Source: JACRLW01 sp050181465
GTDB taxonomy: Bacteria > Planctomycetota > UBA1135 > UBA2386
Assembly (NCBI GenBank): GCA_050181465.1
Contig: JBFXDD010000028.1
Location: 1 to 62,470, forward strand
Direction of reading: 5' to 3'
Length of the DNA: 62,470 bases
Below are positions 17,427 through 26,736 of the stretch, piece after piece. The notes under the pieces were generated by a model. It had not been told where the DNA came from and ran no database searches. It saw only the letters and a program-made list of their open reading frames with translations. Each line of letters begins with the position of its first letter. Within the stretch, counting starts at the first letter, position 1. The translations under genes and the position numbers were made by a program.

Positions 17427-18788
17427 TCAGCGGGTCGAGGGGATGGGCGGAATGAGGCCGAAGGAGTCGAGCCCGAGGATCCAGGCCAATACGAAGACGA
17501 TCTGGACGAGGAGGATCACGCCGCCGACCTTGAGGTACTCGCCCCAGCCGACCTTCTCACCGGTCGCGTCCGACAGTGCGTGCAACGCGATGACACACGA
17601 AATGCTGCCGATCGGTGTCGCGTTGCCGCCCAGATTCGCCGACATGAGCAAGCCCCACCACAAGGGTTCGGCGCGCAGGCCAGAGCCGATCATGCCGCGC
17701 ACCACCGGGATCAGCGTGGCGGCCACCGGAATGTTGTCCATGATCCCGCTGGTTACAGCGGTGAAGACGACCAGCAGGGCGATGGCGATGGTGACGTTGC
17801 CGTCGGCGATGCCCGAGAGACCGCCGGCGAGTGCCGTCAAGAGGCCGGTCTCCTCGACGACACCGATCATCACGAACAGCGCGACGAAGAACAGCACGAC
17901 CGACCAGTGCACCTTCTTGACCGCCTCCTCGGGATCCAGCCCGGAGAAGAACAAGGCCGCCGACCCGCCGGCCAGCGCAACCCAGTCGAGCCCTATCCCG
18001 AAGTTGCGCGCGAACGCGAAGCCCAAGATGGTCGCCCCGAGGATCATCGCACAGCGCCAGAACACGCGGCGATCGCTGACCATGGCCCATTCGTCGAAGG
18101 TCGCGATTCGCTCGGCGCGTTCCGCGTCGGTGATCTCCGGCTTGGCGAGTCGTGCGCCGTAGAATCGGAGGATGAGGAACCAGGCGATCGCGGCGGTCAC
18201 CAGCGCGACCGGCAACGAGAGCATCAGGAACTGCACGTATGGGATGCCGGCCGCGGTTCCGACCATCAGGGTGCAGATTCCCGACGCGAACGTCGCGAGT
18301 GCCCCCGAGTTTGCCGCGACCGCGATCGCGAGCAGATATGGCTTGGCTTGGAGCGAGAGTTCCTTCGCGAGGACCAGGGCCAGGGAGACCACGATCAGAG
18401 TGCCGGGCGCAATCGTGAGCAGGCCGACGAAGAGGACCGTCAACGCGACGATCGTCGCCAACAAGCGCCGCGGCGAGCCGCGCGCGCGCTTGGCGATCTT
18501 GATGGCCAGGAACTGAAACAGCCCCGACTGGCCGGCGACGTCGACCAGGATCGATGTTCCGACCAGCACGCCGAGCACGCCGAGGTCGTGGGACAGTCGA
18601 GTGTGGATCTCCTCGTAGTCGTGAACCACGCCGAGCCAGAGTCCGAGTGCCACGGCGATCAGGGCTCCGATCATTGCCGCGACGAGCTTGTGGACCTTTC
18701 CGGTTCCGATCAGCAGGTAGCTGACCGCCATCACCGTGCCGAGGAGGATCATCGGCAGGATGCCGCCGCTGGTGTTCGCCAGGACCAT
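17427..18788 (-). CDS. ArsB/CitM-like ion or carboxylate permease
   Basis: 453 aa, with about eleven hydrophobic membrane segments, e.g. AAMIGALIAVALGLWLGVV, LLATIVALTVLFVGLLTIA, VTIAIALLVVFTAVTSGIMD and YLKVGGVILLVQIVFVLAWI. The two half-repeats of the ion-transporter superfamily show as VAANSGALATFASGICTLM in the first half and SANLGGNATPIGSISCVIAL in the second, the typical re-entrant hairpins with Asn/Gly/Thr. Family members move arsenite, Na+/H+, citrate, sulfate or dicarboxylates; specificity cannot be read here. A DNIPVAATLIPVVRGM motif favours the ArsB/NhaD side. It is divergent from the acyl-CoA synthetase gene; the spacer holds a 13-bp repeat array. Confidence 0.8.
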   Translation of the reverse strand: MVLANTSGGILPMILLGTVMAVSYLLIGTGKVHKLVAAMIGALIAVALGLWLGVVHDYEEIHTRLSHDLGVLGVLVGTSILVDVAGQSGLFQFLAIKIAKRARGSPRRLLATIVALTVLFVGLLTIAPGTLIVVSLALVLAKELSLQAKPYLLAIAVAANSGALATFASGICTLMVGTAAGIPYVQFLMLSLPVALVTAAIAWFLILRFYGARLAKPEITDAERAERIATFDEWAMVSDRRVFWRCAMILGATILGFAFARNFGIGLDWVALAGGSAALFFSGLDPEEAVKKVHWSVVLFFVALFVMIGVVEETGLLTALAGGLSGIADGNVTIAIALLVVFTAVTSGIMDNIPVAATLIPVVRGMIGSGLRAEPLWWGLLMSANLGGNATPIGSISCVIALHALSDATGEKVGWGEYLKVGGVILLVQIVFVLAWILGLDSFGLIPPIPSTR

Positions 18789-18876
18789 CGCGGATCAGCA
18801 TGACGAGCGGCCCGATCGAGTGCACGCGGCTTTCCGGTCGCGCGAGCGGTCTGGCATGCTTCCTCCTTGCTGACCC

Positions 18877-18925
18877 GGACTGCCGACCAGGACTGCCGAC
18901 GAGGACTGCCGACGAGAACTGCCGA
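18877..18925. repeat. Four 13-bp tandem repeats in a divergent promoter region
   Basis: GGACTGCCGA occurs at 18877, 18890 and 18903, and GAACTGCCGA at 18916: exactly 13 bases apart, with spacers CCA, CGA, CGA. The array sits between the start of the permease gene (18788) and the start of the acyl-CoA synthetase gene (19001), where repeated operator sites would be expected. It may also be a simple slippage repeat. Confidence 0.6.
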
Positions 18926-19000
18926 ACAGATCGTCCGAAGCCATCCGGCGCCGCGGTGTGTCACGCGCAGTCCTTCCGGTTGCACTCCTCGAGCATCGAG

Positions 19001-21148
19001 ATGATCACGCATCCGCTCTCACCCTTGTTTCGGCCGCGCAGCGTCGCGGTGGTCGGCGCCAGCGAGCGTCCCGGTTCCCTCGGTGCTGCGCTTTGGCAGA
19101 ACGTGCGGAGCGGCGGGTTCCGCGGCCCTTGCTACGCGGTGAACCCCAAGTACCGAAGGATCGACGGCGAGGTCAGCCATGCATCGCTCGCCGATCTGCC
19201 GGACGCGGTCGATCTCGCGGTCATCGCAGCGCCCGCGCCGGCAGTCCCAGGCATCCTCGCTGCGGGTGCGCGGTCGCAGCTCCGCGCAGCCGTGGTTCTA
19301 AGTGCGGGCTTTCGCGCGAAGTCCGCCAGCGGGACGACTCTGGAACAGGATCTGGTGAGCGTTGCACATGCGCACGGCATTCGCGTTCTGGGCCCCAACT
19401 GCCTGGGTCTCACGCGAGCCGATGTCGGCTTGAATGCCACATTCGCACGTGCTCGCGCGATCCCGGGACGAGTGGCGTTGGTGTCGCAGTCCGGTGCGAT
19501 CTGCACCGCGATCTTGGACTTGGCTGCCAGCGAGGACTTCGGCTTCTCCAGCGTGATCTCTTCGGGCGCCGCCGCCGACGTCGACTTCGGCGAGATCCTC
19601 GACTTCCTCCGCCAGGACTCAGCGACCGAGGCCATCCTGCTCTACATCGAGGGGATTCGCGATGCGGCGTCCTTCATGCGCGCGCTCCGCGAAGCGGCAA
19701 CCGTCAAGCCGGTCATCGCCTTGAAGTCAGGACGCTATGCCTCCGGTTCCAAGGCGGCCTCGAGCCATACCGGTGCACTAGTAGGCCGCGACGAAGTCTT
19801 CGACACGGCGCTGCGTCGATGCGGTGCCGTGCGGGTGATGACCTACACCCAACTGATCGCTGCGGCGCGCACCCTCAGTCGAGCACGCGTGCCGAGTGGG
19901 GACCGACTCGCGATCGTGACGAACGGCGGCGGACTCGCCGTGATCGCCGCCGACAGTGTGATGCAGAACGACGTCTCACTCGCGAACCTCGGCGATCGAA
20001 CTCTGGCGGAGCTCGATCGTGTCCTGCCACCGGAATGGTCGCACGCCAATCCCGTCGACATCATCGGAGACGCATCTGCGGATCGATTCCGCGACGCAGT
20101 CACCACCACTCTTGGCGATGACGGTGTGGACGCCTTGCTCACTCTCTATTGTCCCACCGCTCCGGCGGATCCGGTCGCCTGTGCGCGAGCCGTCGCCGAC
20201 TCGGCGCGCACGAGCGAGAAGCCGGTGCTCGCGGTGTGGCTGGACAGCAAGGAGCGCGACTCCTGCGCCGAGGTCTTCGAGGCTGCGGGAATCGCGCACT
20301 TCGCGAGCCCCGAGGACGCGGTCGAAGGTTTCGCGGTCCTGGAGACCTACCGCCGCAATCAGGATCAACTGCGCAACGCGCCCGCGCCCGACTCACAGGC
20401 CGGCAGCTTCGACGGATCGGCGCTTCGTGCGGCAGAAGAATTGCGGCGGCATGCAGAGGCGGAAGGCCGCACGCTACTGAGTGAGCACGAGGCCAAGAAT
20501 CTTCTGCGGGCGCTCGGATTCCCGACCGCGGCGACGATCCTCGCGCGGGATCGTGGAGAGGCGATAGCGGCAGCGCGGCGCATCGGCTTTCCGGTCGCGC
20601 TGAAGATCCACTCGCCCGACATCAGTCACAAGTCGGATGTGGGGGGTGTGTGTCTGAACCTCGTGGACGAGGCGATGGTCGCAACGGAGTACGAACGGAT
20701 GTTGGCCCACGTGCGAGCCTTGCGGCCTGGCGCGCGCCTCGACGGCGTCGCAGTTCAAGCCATGTTGCGGTTCGAGCATGCACGTGAGGTTCTGATCGGT
20801 GTCGCGACCGACTCGATCTTCGGGCGTGTGATCAGCTTCGGTGCCGGCGGTGTCGCCGTCGAGGCGCTGCGCGATACGGCGATCGGACTCCCACCCCTGA
20901 ACGATCCACTTGCGCGTGAACTCATGTGCGATACGCGCATCCACCGTGTGCTCGGTACGTATCGGAACATTCCTGGTGTCGACATGGACGCGCTGACCGG
21001 GTTGCTGATCAAGGTGTCGCAACTCGTCGTCGCACTCCCGTGGTTGGCCGAGCTGGACCTGAACCCGGTGCTGGCCCATCCCCTCGGAGTCGCCATCGCC
21101 GACGCGCGTATCGTGATCGCCGGACCCGCCTCCGGCGGCGCATCCTGA
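19001..21148 (+). CDS. ADP-forming acetate/acyl-CoA ligase, fused alpha-beta
   Basis: 715 aa from ATG 19001; the 67 codons before it overlap the repeat array and look non-coding. Order: CoA-binding domain (RPRSVAVVGASERPGSLGAA), succinyl-CoA-ligase-like domains with VALVSQSGAICTAI and the phosphohistidine site ASSHTGALVGRD (H256), then an ATP-grasp domain (EHEAKNLLRALGFPTAATIL, GFPVALKIHSPDISHKSDVGG, ELDLNPVLAHP). The enzyme interconverts acyl-CoA + ADP + Pi with acid + CoA + ATP; in bacteria it can either gain ATP from acetyl-CoA or activate acids. This version lacks an extra C-terminal GNAT domain, but a GNAT-deacetylase fusion is encoded 2.5 kb away. The P-type ATPase gene follows after 22 bases, suggesting one operon. 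Confidence 0.85.
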   Translation: MITHPLSPLFRPRSVAVVGASERPGSLGAALWQNVRSGGFRGPCYAVNPKYRRIDGEVSHASLADLPDAVDLAVIAAPAPAVPGILAAGARSQLRAAVVLSAGFRAKSASGTTLEQDLVSVAHAHGIRVLGPNCLGLTRADVGLNATFARARAIPGRVALVSQSGAICTAILDLAASEDFGFSSVISSGAAADVDFGEILDFLRQDSATEAILLYIEGIRDAASFMRALREAATVKPVIALKSGRYASGSKAASSHTGALVGRDEVFDTALRRCGAVRVMTYTQLIAAARTLSRARVPSGDRLAIVTNGGGLAVIAADSVMQNDVSLANLGDRTLAELDRVLPPEWSHANPVDIIGDASADRFRDAVTTTLGDDGVDALLTLYCPTAPADPVACARAVADSARTSEKPVLAVWLDSKERDSCAEVFEAAGIAHFASPEDAVEGFAVLETYRRNQDQLRNAPAPDSQAGSFDGSALRAAEELRRHAEAEGRTLLSEHEAKNLLRALGFPTAATILARDRGEAIAAARRIGFPVALKIHSPDISHKSDVGGVCLNLVDEAMVATEYERMLAHVRALRPGARLDGVAVQAMLRFEHAREVLIGVATDSIFGRVISFGAGGVAVEALRDTAIGLPPLNDPLARELMCDTRIHRVLGTYRNIPGVDMDALTGLLIKVSQLVVALPWLAELDLNPVLAHPLGVAIADARIVIAGPASGGAS

Positions 21149-21170
21149 TCGCCGACCGAACCTGGAGGAC

Positions 21171-23873
21171 ATGGCCTCGCACCGTAGCTTGCTCGCGCAC
21201 GCGCTCGACTCCGCAGCGACGATGCGGGAGTTCGGAGTCACGACCTCGGGCTTGTCCAGCGTGGAGGCCGAGACTCGGCTGCGACGAGAGGGCCGCAACC
21301 GCTTGCCGGCCGCACGCGGCAGGAGCGCACTACGCCGCTTCGCAGGGCAGTTCGACAATGTGCTGATCTACGCGCTGCTGGTATCCGCGGCGACCACGGC
21401 GCTCCTCGGTCACTGGATCGATACCACGGTCATCCTCGGAGTCGTGGTCGTGAATGCGATCGTCGGATTCGTGCAGGAAGGTCGCGCCGAGAATGCTTTG
21501 GCGGCGATTCGGAGCATGCTCTCCTCGGCGGCCGCGGTCCGGCGAGACGGGCAACGCGTTCGCGTCGATGCCGAAGAGCTCGTTCCAGGCGATCTGGTTT
21601 CTTTCGAGGGCGGTGACCGAGTGCCGGCGGATCTGCGTCTGATCGAGACTCACGAGCTGCAGATCGACGAGTCCGCGTTGACGGGCGAGAGTGGAGCGGT
21701 AGCCAAGTCCGTAAGGCCGGTCGCTGCGGACGCGGTGATCGCGGACCGCACCTGCATCGCACACTGCGGGACTCTGGCGACGTACGGTCAGGGCCTCGGT
21801 GTGGTGATCGCCACCGGCGAAGGTACCGAGATCGGTCGTATCGGTCGGATGCTGCTGGACGTCGAGGACAGGAACACGCCGCTGATGCGCAAGATCGCCG
21901 CGTTCGGGCGACGACTCGCGATGTTCACCCTGCTGTTCGGGCTGGCGACCGTGGTCTTCGGCTGTCTCGTTCGCGGGTATTCCCTCGAGGAGATGTTCCT
22001 GGTGGCAGTTGGGCTCGCGGTCGCCGTGATCCCGGAGGGCTTGCCCGCGCTGATGACCATCACGCTGGCCATCGGGGTGCAACGGATGGCGAAGAGGAAC
22101 ACGATCGTGCGGCGATTGCCGGCGGTGGAGTCGCTCGGTTCGGTGACGGTGATCTGCACGGACAAGACCGGCACGCTCACGAAGAACGAGATGACCGTGC
22201 AGCGGGTCGTCACGGCGTCAGGTGTGTACGAAGTGAGCGGCAGCGGTTACGTGCCCAGTGGAGGTTTGAGCTTCGAGGGCATTCCAGTGGTCGCTCTGGA
22301 CACACCGTTGCTGTTCGAAGTCGTGCGTGCCGGCCTCCTGTGCAACGACGCCACGCTTCGGCACAACGGTGGGCAATGGGAGATGCAAGGCGATCCGACC
22401 GAGGGAGCTTTGCTCACTCTCTCGCTGAAAGCCGGCATCGAGCCGAGCACGTATGGCCGAGATCGCGCGGACACGATTCCCTTCGCATCGGCGAATCGTT
22501 ACATGGCGACCCTGCACCGAGACGCCGTGCAGCACTTCATCGTGGTCAAGGGTGCACCCGAGACCATTCTTGCGATGTGCGCCGCACAGCGTGGGGCGAA
22601 CGGGGACGAACCGCTGGACCTCGCGTACTGGACCGGACATGTCGAGGCGTGCGGCAAGTTGGGGATGCGTGTTCTCGCAATCGCGGAGAAGCAAGCCGGT
22701 CGACTCGAGAGCCTGCGGGACGAGCCGTTCCGAAGCGAGTTCCGCCTGTTGGGTCTGTACGGGATTCTCGATCCGCCGCGCGAAGAGGCGATCGAGGCGG
22801 TCGCGCGGTGCCGGCGCGCCGGGATCCGAATCAAGATCATCACGGGAGATCATGCGGCCACCGCATGTCGGATCGGATTCCAGCTCGGTATCGGCGACGG
22901 ACACCGAGCGTTGATCGGTTCCGAGATCGAAGCGATGGAAGCGATGGCCCTTTGCGATGCAGTTCGCGAAATCGACGTGTTTGCGCGGGCGAGCCCACAG
23001 CACAAGCTACGCCTGGTCACCGCTCTCATGGAGAACGGTGAAGTTGTCGCGATGACCGGCGACGGCGTGAACGACGCGCCGGCACTGAAGCGTGCCGACG
23101 TGGGGGTCGCCATGGGTCGAAAGGGCACGGACGCCGCGCGGCAGGCAGCCAAGATCGTTCTGACCGACGACAACTTCCGTTCGATCGCGGCCGCCGTCGA
23201 GGAGGGTCGAACGACCTTCGACAACATCACCAAGGCGATCCTGTTCACGCTGCCGACCAACGGCGGCGAAGCCGGCGTGGTGATCGGAGCCTTGCTCGGC
23301 GGCTTGGCCATGCCGATGACCGCGGTGCAGATTCTCTGGGTGAACATGGTCACCGAGATCACGCTCGGTCTGGCACTCGCGATGGAGCCGGCCGAGCGGA
23401 ATGTGATGAGTCGGCCGCCACGCGATCCTCGTGCGCCCATCCTCAGTGCCCTCTTGACCTGGCGGGTGTTATTCGTGTCCACCCTTCTGGTGGCCGGCAG
23501 TCTCGGTCTGTTCCTGTTGGAGATGGAACTGCACGGCGATCTCGCCGCGAGCCGCACGGTCGCTGTCAACGCTCTCGTGATGGGCGAGATCTTCTATCTG
23601 TGGAACAGCCGGTTCACCCACGACGCGGTGCTGAATTGGCGCGGTCTGTTCGGAAACCGCTACATTCTCTACGCCGTTGCCGGGCTCGTCGTTCTCCAGG
23701 CCCTCTTCACGCACGCACCGGTATTGCAGCGACTGTTCGGCACCGCCGAGCTCGGGATGGAACAGTGGCTGCGCATCGTCGGCTTCGGCGTTGTCCTGAT
23801 GCTCTGTGTGGAACTGGAGAAGTCGGTTCTGCGACATCGACTGCGTCGTGCGTTGACTCCTGATCCGCGGTGA
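21171..23873 (+). CDS. P2-type cation-transporting ATPase
   Basis: 900 aa with all core P-type motifs: SALTGES (about residue 168-174), membrane helix M4 with VIPEGLPALM, phosphorylation site DKTGTLTKNE (D331), nucleotide-binding KGAPE and the hinge TGDGVNDAPALKRADVGVAMG. The N-terminus SLLAHALDSAATMREFGVTTSGLS is the usual cytoplasmic cation-ATPase N-domain. M4 and the VNMVTEITLGLALAMEPAE segment in M6 place it in the PMA/SERCA-like group of bacterial ATPases; Ca2+, Na+ or K+ are all possible and I would not choose. A GGAGG eight bases upstream of ATG 21171 is one of the best ribosome sites in the window. Probably co-transcribed with the acyl-CoA ligase. Confidence 0.9.
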   Translation: MASHRSLLAHALDSAATMREFGVTTSGLSSVEAETRLRREGRNRLPAARGRSALRRFAGQFDNVLIYALLVSAATTALLGHWIDTTVILGVVVVNAIVGFVQEGRAENALAAIRSMLSSAAAVRRDGQRVRVDAEELVPGDLVSFEGGDRVPADLRLIETHELQIDESALTGESGAVAKSVRPVAADAVIADRTCIAHCGTLATYGQGLGVVIATGEGTEIGRIGRMLLDVEDRNTPLMRKIAAFGRRLAMFTLLFGLATVVFGCLVRGYSLEEMFLVAVGLAVAVIPEGLPALMTITLAIGVQRMAKRNTIVRRLPAVESLGSVTVICTDKTGTLTKNEMTVQRVVTASGVYEVSGSGYVPSGGLSFEGIPVVALDTPLLFEVVRAGLLCNDATLRHNGGQWEMQGDPTEGALLTLSLKAGIEPSTYGRDRADTIPFASANRYMATLHRDAVQHFIVVKGAPETILAMCAAQRGANGDEPLDLAYWTGHVEACGKLGMRVLAIAEKQAGRLESLRDEPFRSEFRLLGLYGILDPPREEAIEAVARCRRAGIRIKIITGDHAATACRIGFQLGIGDGHRALIGSEIEAMEAMALCDAVREIDVFARASPQHKLRLVTALMENGEVVAMTGDGVNDAPALKRADVGVAMGRKGTDAARQAAKIVLTDDNFRSIAAAVEEGRTTFDNITKAILFTLPTNGGEAGVVIGALLGGLAMPMTAVQILWVNMVTEITLGLALAMEPAERNVMSRPPRDPRAPILSALLTWRVLFVSTLLVAGSLGLFLLEMELHGDLAASRTVAVNALVMGEIFYLWNSRFTHDAVLNWRGLFGNRYILYAVAGLVVLQALFTHAPVLQRLFGTAELGMEQWLRIVGFGVVLMLCVELEKSVLRHRLRRALTPDPR

Positions 23874-23954
23874 GACCCGCACACCGGGCGGTAGGTCGAT
23901 TCGGCGGACGCGCCGGCCTGCGCGTTCGGGATCGCTGTCTGGCATGCTCTCGGA

Positions 23955-25877
23955 ATGCACCATCCGACTGCGGAGGACTTTGCCCGCCATCACCGCGCGC
24001 TGCTCGATCTCGAGCGGCAGGCCGAGGTGGATCGCGTTCGCGTCGATCGCGAGCAGCGGAGCAAGGAAGAGCTGGAGCGGCGTGGCGTGCTGCTCCGGCG
24101 GCTCTGCGTCGCCGATCTCGAGATCTCGGCGGGTGGTCGGGCGACCGTCGTGCTCGCTTCATCACGTGGTGACGACCTGCCGGGCACGCGCTTCCAGTCC
24201 GGTGACGTCGTCGTACTCGTCGATGCTCGGGCGACGGTGGCGCCAAGCGAGAACGAACCGACGGGTGTCGTCGTCAAGGTTCGGCGCGACTCGATCGCGG
24301 TGGCGCTCGATGACGAGGATGCCGACCTACCTTCGCTCATCGATCTCCATCGCGTTGCGCCCGATGTGACTTATCGGCGAATGGCCGCCGCGCTGTCTCA
24401 GTTGGGCAAGGGCGGGACCAGTGCCGCGACGAAGCTCGTCCAGGCGTTGTTCGGGCGCGACACGTCGATCCGCGCCGGCGAATCGTTGTCGGTGCTGAGC
24501 CCGCTGAGCGGCGAATCACTCGATCCGGCGCAGGAGCGGGCAGTGGCGACCGCACTGGCAACCAGGCCGCTCGCTCTCATTCACGGTCCGCCGGGTACGG
24601 GGAAGACCACCGCGGTCGTCGCGTTCGTGCGTCGCGCGGTCGCCGCGGGCGAGCGCGTGCTCGCCTGTGCTCCGTCGAACGTCGCGGTCGACAATCTCGC
24701 CGAACGCTTGGTCGCTACCGGCCTGCGCGTCTTGCGGCTCGGTCATCCCGCGCGCGTGTTGGCGTCGATTCGCGATTGCACGCTGGACGCTCGCATCGAG
24801 GCCGGCATCGACGACAAGATCCGGCGCGAGATGCGGCGCGAGACGCAGCTCGTCCAGCGCCGAATCGAGTCGGCATCGGACCGGCGGGAGCGTCAACAGC
24901 TTCGAGCGGAGCTGCGAGCGCTTCGCGCCGAACGGCGCCGACTGGAGGACGGAATCGTGCGCGGCGAACTCGACCTTGCGGACGTCGTGCTCGCGACGCT
25001 GAGCGGAGCTGCAGATCGCGTGCTCGAAGACCGGGTGTTCGATCGTGTCGTGATCGACGAAGCGGCGCAGTCCATCGAAGCTGCCAACTGGATCGCGTTG
25101 TCACGCGGTCGCGCCGCGGTGCTCGCAGGGGATCATCGACAGTTGCCGCCCACGATCCTGTCGCCGACCGCTGCTCGCGACGGATTGGCCCGCACGTTGT
25201 TCGAGCGCGCAGCCGAAGCGGATCCCGCCGAACTCCGCACGGTGATGCTCACTCGCCAATACCGAATGCACGCCGCGATCATGGCATGGGCATCGGCGGC
25301 GATGTACTCGGGTCGACTGGAAGCGGCCGATGCCGTGCGCGGCCATCTGCTTCGTGACCTGTCCGGTGTTGCCGACTCGCGGGATACCTCGCTGCCGATG
25401 CTCTGGATCGACACGGCAGGCTGCGGGCTCGAAGAGTCCGTGAGCGCAGACGACGAGAGTCGTTCGAACGACGGCGAGGTCCGGCTCGTGGATGCTCATG
25501 TCCGGGCGTTGCTTCAGGCCGGCGTCGGCGGCGCGGACATCGGCGTCATCACGCCCTACAACGCGCAGGTGCAACGGCTGCGATTGGCGTTCGCGGATCG
25601 TCCGGAGATCGAAGTCGACACCGTCGACGGATTCCAAGGTCGCGAGAAGGAAGCCATCGTGCTCAGCATGGTGCGCAGCAACGATCGTGGCGAAGTCGGC
25701 TTCCTGGCGGACTCGCGCCGGATCAACGTCGCAGTGACCCGCGCGCGCCGGCATGTGGCGCTCATCGGCGACAGCGCGACGTTGGCGAACGATTCCTTCC
25801 TGGCCGCGCTGATCGATCACGTCGCGGCGTCGGGCGAGCACCGCAGTGCTTGGGAGATGCTCGCTGCCGAGTCCTGA
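23955..25877 (+). CDS. SMUBP2/UPF1-type superfamily 1 helicase
   Basis: 640 aa. An N-terminal OB-like stalk (residues about 30-190) with DLEISAGGRATVVLAS and GVVVKVRRDSIAVALDDEDADLP is the arrangement of IGHMBP2/SMUBP2-like helicases. Helicase motifs follow: I GPPGTGKTT (about 211-219), Ia CAPSNVAVDNLAERL, II VIDEAAQ (D368), III LAGDHRQLPPTI, IV LTRQYRMH, V VDTVDGFQGREKEAIVLSMVR and VI NVAVTRARRHVALIGD. Members unwind DNA or RNA 5' to 3' with ATP. The family is widespread in eukaryotes and scattered in bacteria; its bacterial role is not clear to me. The gene stops four bases before the convergent Bax-inhibitor gene. Confidence 0.88.
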   Translation: MHHPTAEDFARHHRALLDLERQAEVDRVRVDREQRSKEELERRGVLLRRLCVADLEISAGGRATVVLASSRGDDLPGTRFQSGDVVVLVDARATVAPSENEPTGVVVKVRRDSIAVALDDEDADLPSLIDLHRVAPDVTYRRMAAALSQLGKGGTSAATKLVQALFGRDTSIRAGESLSVLSPLSGESLDPAQERAVATALATRPLALIHGPPGTGKTTAVVAFVRRAVAAGERVLACAPSNVAVDNLAERLVATGLRVLRLGHPARVLASIRDCTLDARIEAGIDDKIRREMRRETQLVQRRIESASDRRERQQLRAELRALRAERRRLEDGIVRGELDLADVVLATLSGAADRVLEDRVFDRVVIDEAAQSIEAANWIALSRGRAAVLAGDHRQLPPTILSPTAARDGLARTLFERAAEADPAELRTVMLTRQYRMHAAIMAWASAAMYSGRLEAADAVRGHLLRDLSGVADSRDTSLPMLWIDTAGCGLEESVSADDESRSNDGEVRLVDAHVRALLQAGVGGADIGVITPYNAQVQRLRLAFADRPEIEVDTVDGFQGREKEAIVLSMVRSNDRGEVGFLADSRRINVAVTRARRHVALIGDSATLANDSFLAALIDHVAASGEHRSAWEMLAAES

Positions 25878-25880
25878 TCC

Positions 25881-26576
25881 TCAATCCCGGCTGCGCATCA
25901 ACAGCACGAGGATGTGCTTGAACAGCAACACGACATCGGTGAAGAGCACGATGGCCGCAGCGATGTGCTGATGCGTGCCGTAGTGGTGCAGGATCCGGCT
26001 GGTGTCGTACAGGATGTAGCCGGCGAAGAGGATCACGCCGATCACCGAGTACCAGAGGCCGATCGTGAAGCCGAAGATCATGCCGGCGATCGCGACGCCC
26101 AGCATGCCGAACAAGGCGATGCTGAGGACGCCGCCGAGGAAGGAGAAGTCCTTCTTGGAGAGGAAGGCCCATGCCGTCATGCCGGTGAACACGAACGCGG
26201 TCAGGATCGATGCCTGGGTGAGGACCACCGGCGCCGTGTTCGCCGCCACCAGAACGATGGGGGCCAGCAGGAGTCCGAAGAGGAAGGCGTAGGTGAAGTA
26301 GGCGACGACGTTGATCGGCGACTTCTCCGCCACCGCGTGCACGAGCCAAGATCCACCGAGCACGATGGCGAAGCTCAGCCACGGGTTCATCCGGTAGAGC
26401 CCGACGGCGAGTTCGCGCACGGAGGCGACGTTGCCGGCGGCCCACAGGGTGGCGACGAACACCAGGACCCCGGCCAGCAGGAAGCCGTAGGTCTTCTGGA
26501 TGAATTGGGCACGGGCGTCGGCGGGCGCCTCGGCCGCGATCATGTGATCGAGTGCGTAGGGATTGGGCTGGTTCAT
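25881..26576 (-). CDS. Bax inhibitor-1 / YbhL-type membrane protein
   Basis: 231 aa from ATG 26576 (MNQPNPYALDHMIA), preceded by AGAGAG. Seven hydrophobic segments follow, beginning FIQKTYGFLLAGVLVFVATLWA and including a VYFTYAFLFGLLLAPIV-like second region. The signature of the family, FTGMTAWAFLSKKDFSFLGG, is intact, as is the late LYDTSRILHHYG with the Asp that in BsYetJ forms part of the pH-sensing pair. BI-1 proteins are Ca2+-leak channels or regulators of membrane proteins. The upstream in-frame extension of 87 codons is rejected since it lacks any family match. Confidence 0.88.
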   Translation of the reverse strand: MNQPNPYALDHMIAAEAPADARAQFIQKTYGFLLAGVLVFVATLWAAGNVASVRELAVGLYRMNPWLSFAIVLGGSWLVHAVAEKSPINVVAYFTYAFLFGLLLAPIVLVAANTAPVVLTQASILTAFVFTGMTAWAFLSKKDFSFLGGVLSIALFGMLGVAIAGMIFGFTIGLWYSVIGVILFAGYILYDTSRILHHYGTHQHIAAAIVLFTDVVLLFKHILVLLMRSRD

Positions 26577-26736
26577 CGGTGGGTCTCTCTTCGGCCAGCA
26601 TAGCCCGGTAGCCGTGCTCGCGGCTACCGCGCCGGGCGGAACGGCCACACGACTTTCGCGAGCCGCCGCAAAGTGTCGGGCCGTAGAGTCCGACAGCCCC
26701 GCGCGTCCACCCCGCGCGCCTGCCTCACCCACATTG

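Noticed and set aside
17232..18803. 523-codon plus-strand frame rich in Asp/Gln/Arg/Glu opposite the permease
   Set aside because: This composition is what antisense of a membrane protein gives in high-GC DNA; there is no hydrophobic core or motif.
18848..18890. Sigma-54 promoter at TGGCATGCTTCCTCCTTGCT
   Set aside because: The GG and GC are separated by 14 bases where 10 are required.
18840..18930. A CRISPR array at the 13-bp repeats
   Set aside because: Units are only 10 bases with 3-base spacers and no cas genes lie nearby; repeat and spacer sizes are far too small.
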